From positions 1-64,000 of the forward strand of contig NZ_JBEZFP010000022.1 in assembly GCF_040649515.1 (NCBI RefSeq): DNA of 64,000 bases, read 5' to 3'. This DNA comes from Yinghuangia elevatio. Lineage in GTDB: Bacteria > Actinomycetota > Actinomycetes > Streptomycetales > Streptomycetaceae. The position numbers were made by a program, and so were the translations under genes. The notes beneath the pieces are model-generated. The model was not told the DNA's origin. It saw only the letters and a list, made by a program, of their open reading frames with translations, and ran no database searches. Shown piece by piece: positions 18,576-26,093 of the stretch. Numbering within the stretch: the first letter of the stretch is position 1; each line of letters begins with the position of its first letter.

Positions 18576-19319
18576 GTGACGAACACAATGCGCGCCCGAA
18601 CGGCTCGCATAGCCGCGGCAGTTGTCTTCGTCGCGGGCGCCTCGCTCGCGGTCGCGGGCATGGCGGCCGCGGAGGAACCGGACCGGTGCGCGACGAACCC
18701 CTTCGCCTCGGGTTGCGAACTCGACCTGGGCATCGGGCCGTCGGCGAGCGGGTCGCCGGAGCAGGAGGGCCTCCTGCCGGTACCGGACACGGGGACCGAG
18801 ACGACGGCCGAGGACGGCAGAAACAACAACGGGGGTGGCAAGGACGACGAGCCGTCCTCCGGGACGCCGTCGACCACGCCGCCCGCGACGGGCACCACCT
18901 CGTCGCAGCCGCCCGCGACCGGCACGACGCCGCCGGTCACGGGCCCGCCGGCCACCACGCCGCCGTCGACCACGCCGCCCGCGAGCCCGCCTGCCACGAC
19001 CCCGGGTCAGCAGTGCGACATCGCACGCGGCGGCGTCGACTGCGGCACCGCGGCCAAGAGCCCCTCCGCGTCCTCCGGTGAGGGCGGCGGAGGACCGCAG
19101 CGCAACTACGGCGGCGGCTCGACGCCGAGCGCGGGTGCGGCGGCGGCCGGTTCGACCGGTACCACGGCGGGCGCCGGCACCGAGCTCGCGAACACGGGCC
19201 AGGGTGCGAACCTCGCGTTCGTGGTGGTCGGCGGTTCGGCGATGGCCGCGGGCGGATTCGCCTTCACGGTCCTGCCGGGCCGGCTGAACCGGCGCGGCGC
19301 GGGCACCGCGACCGCGTGA
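18576..19319 (+). CDS. secreted Thr/Pro-rich surface protein with LAxTG sortase signal
   Basis: The 247-residue protein has an N-terminal signal peptide (hydrophobic core IAAAVVFVAGASLAVAGMAAA). A long low-complexity stalk follows, made of PPATGTT/TTPPSTTPP-type repeats (about 90-145), with Cys at 38, 47 and two more near 150-158. The C-terminus has LANTG (204-208), a hydrophobic helix (LAFVVVGGSAMAAGGFAFTVL) and a basic tail. This is the tripartite cell-wall sorting signal of class E sortase substrates. GTG at 18576 is used because GGGGG lies 8 bases upstream; ATG at 18588 is possible. The gene sits alone between repeats and a strong terminator. Confidence 0.75.
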   Translation: MTNTMRARTARIAAAVVFVAGASLAVAGMAAAEEPDRCATNPFASGCELDLGIGPSASGSPEQEGLLPVPDTGTETTAEDGRNNNGGGKDDEPSSGTPSTTPPATGTTSSQPPATGTTPPVTGPPATTPPSTTPPASPPATTPGQQCDIARGGVDCGTAAKSPSASSGEGGGGPQRNYGGGSTPSAGAAAAGSTGTTAGAGTELANTGQGANLAFVVVGGSAMAAGGFAFTVLPGRLNRRGAGTATA

Positions 19320-19353
19320 CCTCGTGAGGCCGGACAATCTGTGACAGCACAAA

Positions 19354-19391
19354 AGGTGAGGGCCCCGGGGACTGCCCCGGGGCCCTCACCT
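19354..19391. terminator. strong bidirectional terminator
   Basis: AGGTGAGGGCCCCGGGG (19354-19370) and CCCCGGGGCCCTCACCT (19375-19391) form a perfect 17-bp stem with loop ACTG. An outer GTGACA/TGTCAC pair extends it. It separates two convergent genes. Confidence 0.9.
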
Positions 19392-19495
19392 GTCACGTCG
19401 TCCGTCGTACGGTGCGTACCGCCGTTCGAACCGTTGTGCGCGGTACCGGGCGCCCAGCCCGCCGCGGTCGCGCGGGCCCGTGCCGGACGCTGCGC

Positions 19496-19684
19496 TCAGC
19501 CCGCGAAGCGCTGCACCAGCAGCGCCGCCACGATCACGACCGCCGCGAGCACGGCGAGCAGCGTCGGGGAGATCTGGGGGCCCCGCTCGTCGGCCAGGCG
19601 CTGGCGGGAGGCACGGCATACCGAGCACCGGCCCTCGCTCACGGGGCCGGAGCAGTTGGCGCACACGAGGTGCTCCCACGTCAT
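19496..19684 (-). CDS. small zinc-ribbon membrane protein
   Basis: The 62-residue protein has two Cys pairs (CANC and CSVC, 9 residues apart) forming a likely rubredoxin-type zinc knuckle. A C-terminal transmembrane helix (LLAVLAAVVIVAALLVQRF) follows. The ATG at 19684 is chosen because GGAGG lies five bases upstream. The function is unknown. It is divergent from ftsE and is conserved in the same place in related genomes as far as I recall. Confidence 0.65.
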   Translation of the reverse strand: MTWEHLVCANCSGPVSEGRCSVCRASRQRLADERGPQISPTLLAVLAAVVIVAALLVQRFAG

Positions 19685-20017
19685 AACGTCCTCCTCGGCC
19701 CTGCGGGCCCGACCGGCCTGGTCGTCTGCTGTAACGCTTTCGAGGCCCCGGGAAGTTCCCACCGCCTTCCACTGTGCCGCTTACACTCCTGGGATGGCCA
19801 CGTCCCATGACGTACCGCCCCTGGCCTTCGCGCCCGGCCGCGGTGGCGGTACGGTCCCTGGGACGCACGAGCCACGGCCCGGGCCACGGACACGATCCGT
19901 ACCGCGGGGCGTGACCGCCCGGGCCTTGACGGCCCTCCCGAGCGGTGGAGCACCCTTCACCTGCTCTGCCCCCGTACGACGCCCTTGCCCCCTAGGATGG
20001 CGCGCTGTGATGCAACC
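19685..20017. other. divergent region upstream of ftsE
   Basis: These 333 bases separate the zinc-ribbon gene from ftsE. They contain TACACT (19782-19787) six bases before an ATG that opens a 75-codon frame, and TAGGAT (19993-19998), a possible -10 element for ftsE. No RNA gene is seen. Confidence 0.5.
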
Positions 20018-20021
20018 GTGA
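19794..20021 (+). CDS. possible small leaderless ORF overlapping the ftsE start
   Basis: A 75-codon frame runs from ATG 19794 to TGA 20019-20021 and overlaps the ftsE GTG (20018-20020). TACACT stands six bases before the ATG, the leaderless pattern used elsewhere here. ftsE itself has no clear ribosome site, so coupling would make sense. Against it, the product is Pro/Arg/Gly-rich with no domain or helix, as expected from a random high-GC frame. Confidence 0.2.
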   Translation: MATSHDVPPLAFAPGRGGGTVPGTHEPRPGPRTRSVPRGVTARALTALPSGGAPFTCSAPVRRPCPLGWRAVMQP

Positions 20022-20707
20022 TCCGATTCGACAACGTCACCAAGACCTACGCCAAGCAGCCGCGGCCCGCGCTGCAGGACGTCTCGCTCGAGGTCGAGAA
20101 GGGCGAGTTCGTCTTCCTGGTCGGTTCGTCCGGCTCCGGGAAGTCGACGTTCCTGCGCCTGGTCCTCAAGGAGGAGCGGCCGTCCACGGGCAACATCTTC
20201 GTGGCCGGCAAGGACCTCGGGAGGCTGTCCAACTGGAAGGTGCCCGCACTGCGCCGCCAGATGGGCACGGTGTTCCAGGACTTCCGGCTGCTGCCGAACA
20301 AGACCGTCCGGGAGAACGTCGCGTTCGCGCTCGAGGTCATCGGCAAGCCGCACGGCACGATCCGCAAGGTGGTCCCGGAGGTCCTCGACCTGGTCGGCCT
20401 CGCCGGCAAGGAGGACCGCATGCCGGGCGAGCTGTCCGGTGGCGAGCAGCAGCGCGTCGCGATCGCGCGCGCGTTCGTCAACCGGCCGATGATCCTGATC
20501 GCGGACGAGCCGACCGGCAACCTCGACCCGCAGAACAGCGTCGGCATCATGAAGCTGCTCGACCGGATCAACCGGACCGGCACGACGATCGTGATGGCCA
20601 CCCACGACCAGGCGATCGTCGACCAGATGCGCAAGCGCGTCATCGAGCTGGAGCAGGGCCACCTCGTCCGCGACCAGTCACGCGGCGTCTACGGCTACCA
20701 GCACTGA
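20018..20707 (+). CDS. ftsE: cell division ATP-binding protein FtsE
   Basis: The 229-residue ABC ATPase has Walker A GSSGSGKS (36-43), signature LSGGEQQR and Walker B LIADEPTGNLD. It begins with the family start IRFDNVTKTY. FtsE partners FtsX at the inner membrane and drives peptidoglycan hydrolase activation at the septum rather than transport. GTG at 20018 gives the normal family length. There is no good Shine-Dalgarno sequence; TAGGAT at 19993 could give a transcript with a very short leader. ftsX follows after 160 bases and an M23 hydrolase after that. Confidence 0.95.
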   Translation: MIRFDNVTKTYAKQPRPALQDVSLEVEKGEFVFLVGSSGSGKSTFLRLVLKEERPSTGNIFVAGKDLGRLSNWKVPALRRQMGTVFQDFRLLPNKTVRENVAFALEVIGKPHGTIRKVVPEVLDLVGLAGKEDRMPGELSGGEQQRVAIARAFVNRPMILIADEPTGNLDPQNSVGIMKLLDRINRTGTTIVMATHDQAIVDQMRKRVIELEQGHLVRDQSRGVYGYQH

Positions 20708-20753
20708 CCCGGCGCCCACGGCCCGGCACCCGGCCCGGTCCGCGACCTGGTTG

Positions 20754-20789
20754 CGATCCGGTTCACGATCCGGTTCACGGACGGGTTCA
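20754..20789. repeat. 12-bp tandem repeat between ftsE and ftsX
   Basis: The unit CGATCCGGTTCA is present at 20754-20765 and 20766-20777, with a third diverged copy at 20778-20789. It starts 46 bases after the ftsE stop codon and widens the ftsE-ftsX gap to 160 bases. Confidence 0.8.
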
Positions 20790-20867
20790 CGACCTGGCAC
20801 CCCGATCCGCACACGACCTCGGCACCCGGCGTCCGCGCGACGGGCGCCCCGAACGACTTAGGACATC

Positions 20868-21782
20868 ATGCGCGCCCAGTTCGTGCTGAAAGAGATCGGC
20901 ATCGGTCTCCGCCGAAACCTGACCATGACGATCGCGGTCGTCGTCAGTGTGGCGCTGTCCCTGACGCTGTTCGGGGCCGGCCTTCTGGTGAGCTCCCAGG
21001 CGAACTCCATGAAGGACTACTGGTACGACCGGGTCGAGGTCTCGATCTTCCTGTGCAACAAGTCCGACCCCAAGAAGGACGGTTGCGCCAACGGCGAGGT
21101 CACGAACGTCGATCGCGATGCCATCAAGGCCGACCTCGACAAGATGCCCGAGGTCAAGACGATCTACTACGAGAGCAAGCAGGACGCGTTCAAGCACTTC
21201 AAGGAGCAGAACAAGGACTCGGCGCTGGGCGACACCCTCACGCCCGACCAACTCCCGGAGTCCTTCCGCGTCAAGCTGCACGACCCGACGAAGTTCGAGA
21301 TCATCTCCAGCGCGTTCAGCAACCGGTCCGGCGTGCATGACGTGCAGGACCAGAAGAGCCTGCTGAAGCCGTTCTTCGACCTGCTGCGCAGTGCCCAGTA
21401 CGCGGCCTACGGGATCATGGCGTTCATGCTGGTCGTGGCGGTCCTGCTGATCGTCAACACGGCGCGCGTGTCGGCGTTCAGCCGCCGCCGCGAGACCGGC
21501 ATCATGCGCCTGGTCGGTGCGTCGAACTTCTACATCCAGGGCCCGTTCATCCTGGAGTCCGCGGTCGCCGGGCTCGCCGGCGCCCTGGTCGCGTCCGGAC
21601 TCCTGACGCTGGGCTACTACTTCGGCATCAAGAAGGGCCTGGCCGACGCGATCGAGCTGCTCAGCCAGCAGCTCATCGGCTTCGACTCGGTGGTCGCGGT
21701 GTTCCCGTGGCTGTTCATCCTCGGGGTCGGCATGTCGGCTATCGCGTCGTTCTTCACGCTGCGGAAGTACCTGAAGGTCTGA
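20868..21782 (+). CDS. ftsX: cell division protein FtsX
   Basis: The 304-residue membrane protein has the FtsX topology. One helix lies at about 20-44 (IAVVVSVALSLTLFGAGLLV). A large outer domain (45-170) includes a CNKSDPKKDGC segment, and three helices follow near 175-200, 220-245 and 270-292. The cytoplasmic motif SRRRETGIMRLVGASN is the conserved coupling region that touches FtsE. The outer domain recruits a coiled-coil hydrolase (RipC in mycobacteria, EnvC in E. coli), and such a gene follows directly. The ATG follows AGGA by five bases. Confidence 0.95.
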   Translation: MRAQFVLKEIGIGLRRNLTMTIAVVVSVALSLTLFGAGLLVSSQANSMKDYWYDRVEVSIFLCNKSDPKKDGCANGEVTNVDRDAIKADLDKMPEVKTIYYESKQDAFKHFKEQNKDSALGDTLTPDQLPESFRVKLHDPTKFEIISSAFSNRSGVHDVQDQKSLLKPFFDLLRSAQYAAYGIMAFMLVVAVLLIVNTARVSAFSRRRETGIMRLVGASNFYIQGPFILESAVAGLAGALVASGLLTLGYYFGIKKGLADAIELLSQQLIGFDSVVAVFPWLFILGVGMSAIASFFTLRKYLKV

Positions 21783-21845
21783 TGGCGTTCGCCTGCCGCG
21801 GTGCGCGAGGCCTCGTCCGGCGGCGCCGCGGTAGGCCGTACGAGT

Positions 21846-21876
21846 GCCATATCAAGTGAAAAGTGGGTTATATGGC
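21846..21876. promoter_or_regulatory. inverted repeat upstream of the M23 hydrolase gene
   Basis: GCCATAT (21846-21852) and ATATGGC (21870-21876) face each other across 17 bases in an unusually AT-rich patch within the 192-base ftsX-M23 gap. It may be an operator or part of a promoter. Confidence 0.35.
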
Positions 21877-21974
21877 GTACTTGGGCCGTAACGCCTGATA
21901 CCTGTGGGACCGAGGTTGTCTGAACGGCCGGTCGTCCGACCGGCCGCCGGTCCCGCAGGCAGGAGGCGACGCCC

Positions 21975-23234
21975 ATGCGCCCCACGCACAGTCGGCGGCT
22001 CGGCCTCCTCGCCTTGGTCGCCGCCACCGCGGCGGCCATCGGCTGGGGCACCGCACATGCCGACGACGACCCGCGCGACGACAAGAAGCGCGTCGACGCG
22101 CAGGTGCGCGACGTCCGCGCGGACCTCGACGGGTCGGCGAGCCGCCTGGCCGCGGCGGAGACCGCGTACGCCGAGGCCAACACCCGCATGCCGGCCGCCC
22201 AGGCCGCGCTGGCCGAGGCCCGCCGCAAGCTGGACGCCGCGCGCGTGCAGGACACCGACACCCGGCGGCGCCTGGAAATCGCCGTCGAGGACGAGGCCCG
22301 CGCGCAGGCGCAGTTGCGCGACATCGAGTCGGCGATGACCGAGATGCGCGAGGAACTCGGGCGCGTGGCGCGGCGCGCGTACCAGCAGGGATCGCTGACC
22401 CAGCTCTCGGTGATCATGAAGGCCGAGACGCCCGCGCAGCTCATCGGCCGGCTGGAGGGCTTCCGTTCGGTGCTGCGCGCCGACGAGGAGACGCTCGACC
22501 GGCTCGGCCAGGTGCACCGCGAGACCGACGGGCAGCAGAAGGAACTCGCCCGCGCGCGCGACCGGGTCCGCAGCGAGCAGGAGGCCGCGGCCGCACAACT
22601 GGCCAAGGTGACCGCGCTCGAAAAGGAGGCCGTGGCCGCCAACGCCGCCGTCGAACGCCTGGTCGAGCAGCGCCGCGGCGCCCTGGCCACGGCCCAGGCC
22701 GAGAAGGCCGCCGACCAGCAGCGGTACCAGGCGCTGGTGGTCGAACAGCGCCGGCTCACCGAGCTCGTCAACCGGTTCAACGCGCCGTCGCCGTCGCGCG
22801 CCGCCACCGGCGGCGTCGGCGGGGTGGGCCGCGGACAGGGCGGCGCACTGTCCTATCCGGTCGACGCGGACGTGACCTCGGGCTTCGGGATGCGCTTCCA
22901 CCCGATCCTCGAGTACGTGAAGCTGCACAGCGGCACCGACTTCGGCGCGGCCGAGGGCACCCCGGTACGCGCGGCACGCGAGGGCACGGTGATCGCCGCG
23001 GGCTACAACCCGGCGTACGGCTACCGCGTCGTGGTCTCGCACGGCCGGGTCGGCGGCGTCGCACTGACCACGACCTACAACCACCTCTCGCGCGTCGACG
23101 TGGCCGAAGGCGAACGCCTGCGCCGCGGCGGCACGGTCGGCCTGGTCGGCAACACCGGCTATTCGACCGGCGCGCACCTGCACTTCGAGGTCCTGGTGGA
23201 CGGCGAGTTCGCCGATCCGCTCACCTGGTTGTGA
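21975..23234 (+). CDS. secreted coiled-coil M23 (LytM) peptidoglycan hydrolase
   Basis: The 419-residue protein has a signal peptide (1-28, ending near THA). A long coiled coil (about 30-275) full of Ala, Glu, Arg and Leu heptads follows, then a C-terminal M23 domain. The zinc and catalytic residues are present: His318 and Asp322 in HSGTDFG, and His401 and His403 in HLHFEV. The architecture equals EnvC and is like RipC, the FtsX-controlled hydrolases. Unlike EnvC, whose LytM domain is degenerate, this one looks catalytically intact. GGAGG lies nine bases before the ATG. The location after ftsX supports control by FtsEX (inference). Confidence 0.9.
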   Translation: MRPTHSRRLGLLALVAATAAAIGWGTAHADDDPRDDKKRVDAQVRDVRADLDGSASRLAAAETAYAEANTRMPAAQAALAEARRKLDAARVQDTDTRRRLEIAVEDEARAQAQLRDIESAMTEMREELGRVARRAYQQGSLTQLSVIMKAETPAQLIGRLEGFRSVLRADEETLDRLGQVHRETDGQQKELARARDRVRSEQEAAAAQLAKVTALEKEAVAANAAVERLVEQRRGALATAQAEKAADQQRYQALVVEQRRLTELVNRFNAPSPSRAATGGVGGVGRGQGGALSYPVDADVTSGFGMRFHPILEYVKLHSGTDFGAAEGTPVRAAREGTVIAAGYNPAYGYRVVVSHGRVGGVALTTTYNHLSRVDVAEGERLRRGGTVGLVGNTGYSTGAHLHFEVLVDGEFADPLTWL

Positions 23235-23305
23235 CACGTACCTGAGCGGCACACAGGCATCATCCACATATCCACAGGCTGACCTTGCGTCGTCTTGCGC
23301 TGCTT

Positions 23306-23311
23306 TATGCT
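23306..23311 (+). promoter_or_regulatory. candidate leaderless promoter of the S41 protease gene
   Basis: TATGCT ends six bases before ATG 23318, and there is no Shine-Dalgarno sequence. TTGCGT (23285-23290) could be the -35 element, though the 15-base spacer is short. Confidence 0.4.
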
Positions 23312-23317
23312 CCCGAC

Positions 23318-24505
23318 ATGACGTCCGGTCGGGTACGCCGCAGGGCCGCTCTCGCCCTGGCCTTCGGCGCTGCCCTCACGACCGGCGCGGCGACGGGCGC
23401 CTGGGACGGCGTGGGCATTCCCGGCCCGCGCCCCGCGGAGGCACGTCCGCGCGTACCCCAGCAGTTACCGCCGACGCAGCAGCCGACGCAGGCGCCGCGG
23501 GGGGCACCCGCCGGCGGCGCACTCGACGGCGCCGACCTCGACGCCGACCACGCGCAGGGCCTGCTCGCCGTGCTGGACGACCGCTGGGCCGCGTACTACC
23601 CGCCCGGCACCGCCGCGGACCACCGCGAGCGCGTCGACGGCACCTTCCCCGGCGTCGGGCTGACCGTCCGTCAGGCCGAGGGCGCGGTGCACATCACGTA
23701 CGTCACCCCCGGCGGCCCCGCGAACCGCGCCGGGCTGGTCGCGGGGGACACCCTCGCGGCCGTCGACTCCGTCCCCGCCGCCGAGTTGGGGGTCGCCGGA
23801 GTGGTCGCCCGACTGCGCGGACCGGTCGGGACGACCGTCACCCTCACCGTCGCCTCCGGCGGGCCGCCGCGGGAAGTCGTCGTCACGCGCGAGCTGCTCA
23901 CCGGCGCGGACGTCAGGGTCGAGCCGCTCGACGCGGCCGGCACCCCTGTCCCGGTGGACGGCCTGGTCCGGATCCGCGTCGCCGGGTTCGGGCGCGGCAC
24001 CGCCGACCAGGTGCGCACCGCACTGGCCGCGAAGCCCGCCGGAGTGCTGCTCGACCTGCGCGGCAACCCCGGCGGCCTGATCGACGAGGCCGCCTCCGTC
24101 GCCTCCGCGTTCCTGCGCCCCGGGCCGGTGGTCGGCTACGACGACGGTTCGGGCGTACGCCGCGAGCTGGGTGCCGCCGCCCCGCCCGGCGACACCGCCA
24201 CCCCGGTCGTCGTGCTGGTGGACGGCGGCAGCGCGAGCGCCGCGGAGGTGGTCGCCGCCGCGCTGCGGGACCGCGGCCGGGCGGTCGTGGTGGGGTCGAC
24301 GACGTACGGCAAGGGCTCGGTGCAGGCCCCCACCGTCCTGGCCGACGGCGGCGTCCTCGAACTGACCGTGGGCGGCTGGTACTCGCCGGACGGCCGCAGC
24401 GTCGAGGGCCGCGGGGTGGCCCCGGACATCCCGGCGCCGTCCGAGGCCGCCGATGCCCGGGCCCGCGAGGTCCTCGCCGACCTCGCCGAGGCACGCGGCA
24501 GCTGA
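23318..24505 (+). CDS. secreted S41 (CtpA/Tsp-type) carboxy-terminal protease
   Basis: The 395-residue protein has an N-terminal signal or anchor helix (ALALAFGAALTTGAATGAW). A PDZ domain (GVGLTVRQAEG ... GGPANRAGLVAGDTL) sits at about 105-190. The C-terminal serine-lysine protease domain contains DGGSASAAE (Ser307) and TYGKGSVQ (Lys332). The 25-residue Ser-Lys spacing equals that of E. coli Tsp. The LRGNPGG loop is also present. It likely trims periplasm-equivalent or wall-associated proteins, perhaps the hydrolase encoded just before. A TTG at 23285 would add 11 residues; the ATG at 23318 fits a leaderless promoter. Confidence 0.9.
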   Translation: MTSGRVRRRAALALAFGAALTTGAATGAWDGVGIPGPRPAEARPRVPQQLPPTQQPTQAPRGAPAGGALDGADLDADHAQGLLAVLDDRWAAYYPPGTAADHRERVDGTFPGVGLTVRQAEGAVHITYVTPGGPANRAGLVAGDTLAAVDSVPAAELGVAGVVARLRGPVGTTVTLTVASGGPPREVVVTRELLTGADVRVEPLDAAGTPVPVDGLVRIRVAGFGRGTADQVRTALAAKPAGVLLDLRGNPGGLIDEAASVASAFLRPGPVVGYDDGSGVRRELGAAAPPGDTATPVVVLVDGGSASAAEVVAAALRDRGRAVVVGSTTYGKGSVQAPTVLADGGVLELTVGGWYSPDGRSVEGRGVAPDIPAPSEAADARAREVLADLAEARGS

Positions 24506-24627
24506 ACCGCGCCGGCCGGCCCCGCGCCGACCTGGGCCGCGCCACCCGGGTTGCGCCACCCGCGCCGCGCCGCCGACGCGCAACCCCGTGGATCGCGGGC
24601 CGTCCGATGGGCGACAATGCGGAGACC

Positions 24628-25167
24628 ATGGCGAAGAGACCAACCATCGTTCAGATGCCTGGGAAGCCGACCAAGTCGAAGAAGGCGCAGGCGGCCCCCA
24701 AGCGCAAGATGATCGCGCAGAACAAGAAGGCGCGGCACGACTACCACATCGACGACACCATCGAGTGCGGCGTGGTGCTGACCGGGCCCGAGGTGAAGTC
24801 GTTGCGGCAGGGCCGGGCCTCGCTCGTCGACGGATTCGCGACCGTCGACAACCACGAGGTGTGGATGCGCAACGCGCACATCCCCGAATATCTGGAGGCC
24901 ACCTGGAACAATTCCGCGCCGCGCCGGCCGCGGAAGCTCCTGCTGCACCGCGACGAGATCGCCAAGCTGGAGAACAAGCTCAACGACTCCGGCACCACGC
25001 TGGTCCCGCTGAGCATCTACTTCAACGAGGACGGCCGGGTGAAGGTCGAACTGGCGCTCGCCCGCGGCAAGAAGCTCTACGACAAGCGCCAGACGCTCAT
25101 CGAGAAGCAGGGCCAGCGCGAGGCGCAGCGGGCGATGAGCGCCGCCATCCGGCGCCAGACGCAGTGA
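24628..25167 (+). CDS. smpB: SsrA-binding protein SmpB
   Basis: The 179-residue protein binds tmRNA and places it in stalled ribosomes. Conserved blocks are NKKARHDYHIDDTIECGVVLTG, EVKSLRQGRASLVDGFA and the C-terminal basic tail KKLYDKRQTLIEKQGQREAQ. The N-terminus carries about 25 extra Lys/Ala/Pro-rich residues before the family core. ATG 24628 follows GGAG closely; ATG 24607 would add seven residues. Its RNA partner ssrA lies 180 bases downstream, a classical linkage. Confidence 0.95.
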   Translation: MAKRPTIVQMPGKPTKSKKAQAAPKRKMIAQNKKARHDYHIDDTIECGVVLTGPEVKSLRQGRASLVDGFATVDNHEVWMRNAHIPEYLEATWNNSAPRRPRKLLLHRDEIAKLENKLNDSGTTLVPLSIYFNEDGRVKVELALARGKKLYDKRQTLIEKQGQREAQRAMSAAIRRQTQ

Positions 25168-25347
25168 CACCCGTCGTCGTTTGCACGGACCTGGTCGCCG
25201 CACCGTTCCGGGGTCCCGCGCCGACGCGGGGGAATGAAGTGGACCGCCGCCGGGGTTGTTCCGTACGATGACACCGGCCGCCGGGCTCAGGCAGTACGCC
25301 CGCGCGACCGTCGAGCGACAGTTTGACCGCCGCTTGAAAACTCAACA

Positions 25348-25712
25348 GGGGGTGATCGGTTTCGACTGGAGATGTCGGAGCAGAGGAAGCGAGCCGAGGA
25401 AGCGGCAATGATCTCGTTAACCACATGCCGAAACCAATAATCGCCGATAACAAGCGCGATTCCTTCGCCCTCGCCGCCTGAGCGAGTTTCGAAGGTGTCA
25501 GACCGGGCGCGTCCCCGTCCCGGATCCTGGCATAATCAAGGGGACTCCACCGCACTGCCCGGTTACGGGGTAATGCGGAAAATCAAACAGTAACTGGGCC
25601 CGTCGGCAACTTGTCCGCGTGATTGCCGGGGCCGAGAAAAGCACAGCGGACTGCGCTCGGAGAAGCTCTGGTCTCGCACTTCAGGACGCGGGTTCAATTC
25701 CCGCCACCTCCA
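25348..25712 (+). ncRNA. ssrA: transfer-messenger RNA (tmRNA)
   Basis: The 5' end GGGGGTG (25348-25354) pairs with CACCTCC (25705-25711; one G-U pair) to form the acceptor stem. A25712 is the discriminator, and CCA is not encoded. GATCGGTTTCGAC after the 5' arm is the standard tmRNA start. The T arm GCGGG/TTCAATT/CCCGC lies just before the 3' arm. The internal frame encodes the degradation tag. TACGAT (25264-25269) with TGGACC 18 bases earlier may be the promoter, implying a precursor cut to size. tmRNA with SmpB rescues ribosomes on broken mRNAs and marks the products for Clp proteolysis. Confidence 0.95.
25443..25481 (+). CDS. tmRNA-encoded proteolysis tag
   Basis: From resume codon GCC (25443) to TGA (25479-25481) the tmRNA encodes ADNKRDSFALAA. 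The FALAA end is the degron read by ClpXP and ClpAP. The tag is shorter than the Streptomyces tag that I recall (ANTKRDSSQQAFALAA), lacking the Ser/Gln insert. Confidence 0.9.
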   Translation, partial: ADNKRDSFALAA

Positions 25713-25721
25713 CCCCTTTTG

Positions 25722-25764
25722 CGACGAAGGCCCGGCACACGCCACGTGTGCCGGGCCTTCGTCG
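25722..25764 (+). terminator. terminator of ssrA
   Basis: CGACGAAGGCCCGGCACACG (25722-25741) and its reverse complement (25745-25764) form a perfect 20-bp stem with loop CCA, followed by TT. It starts ten bases after the mature tmRNA end and also lies near the end of the convergent KTSC gene. Confidence 0.9.
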
Positions 25765-25854
25765 TTCCCCCGGGGCGCGGTGGGCGCCGCGGGTGAGGCC
25801 GTGCCCCGTGGCACGCACCGTCCCCGTGGCATACGTCGCGCTTGCCGCCCCCGC

Positions 25855-26079
25855 TCACGCGGACGCCGCACGCACCCTTCGGCAGCGGAACACCGGCTTC
25901 ACGTACGCGTTCATGTGGCGCCCCAGGCTGGGCGCGGCCATGAGCGCGAGATGCACTGCCGGCGGAACGGCGAAGTACTGGTACACCGCCCCGTTTCTGT
26001 ACTCGACCTCCAGGATCCGCCCGGCTTCGTCGTAGCCGACGGCGGCAAGGCTGGACGAACGGACCCGGACGCGGCGCAT
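25855..26079 (-). CDS. KTSC domain protein
   Basis: The 74-residue protein is one KTSC domain: SSSLAAVGYDEAGRILEVEY, RNGAVYQYFAVPPAVHLALM and NAYVKPVF. This domain also occurs fused to lysyl-tRNA synthetases and is proposed to bind nucleic acid. The true role is unknown. ATG 26079 follows GAGG by eight bases. It is the last gene of the minus-strand set AGE isomerase, PfkB kinase, KTSC, 14 bases after the kinase stop codon. Confidence 0.75.
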   Translation of the reverse strand: MRRVRVRSSSLAAVGYDEAGRILEVEYRNGAVYQYFAVPPAVHLALMAAPSLGRHMNAYVKPVFRCRRVRAASA

Positions 26080-26093
26080 GCGTCCAGCCTCGG

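Noticed and set aside
25640..25715. A tRNA gene at the T-arm-like sequence
   Set aside because: The T arm and acceptor 3' strand belong to the tmRNA; no anticodon arm is present locally and the 5' acceptor strand lies at 25348.
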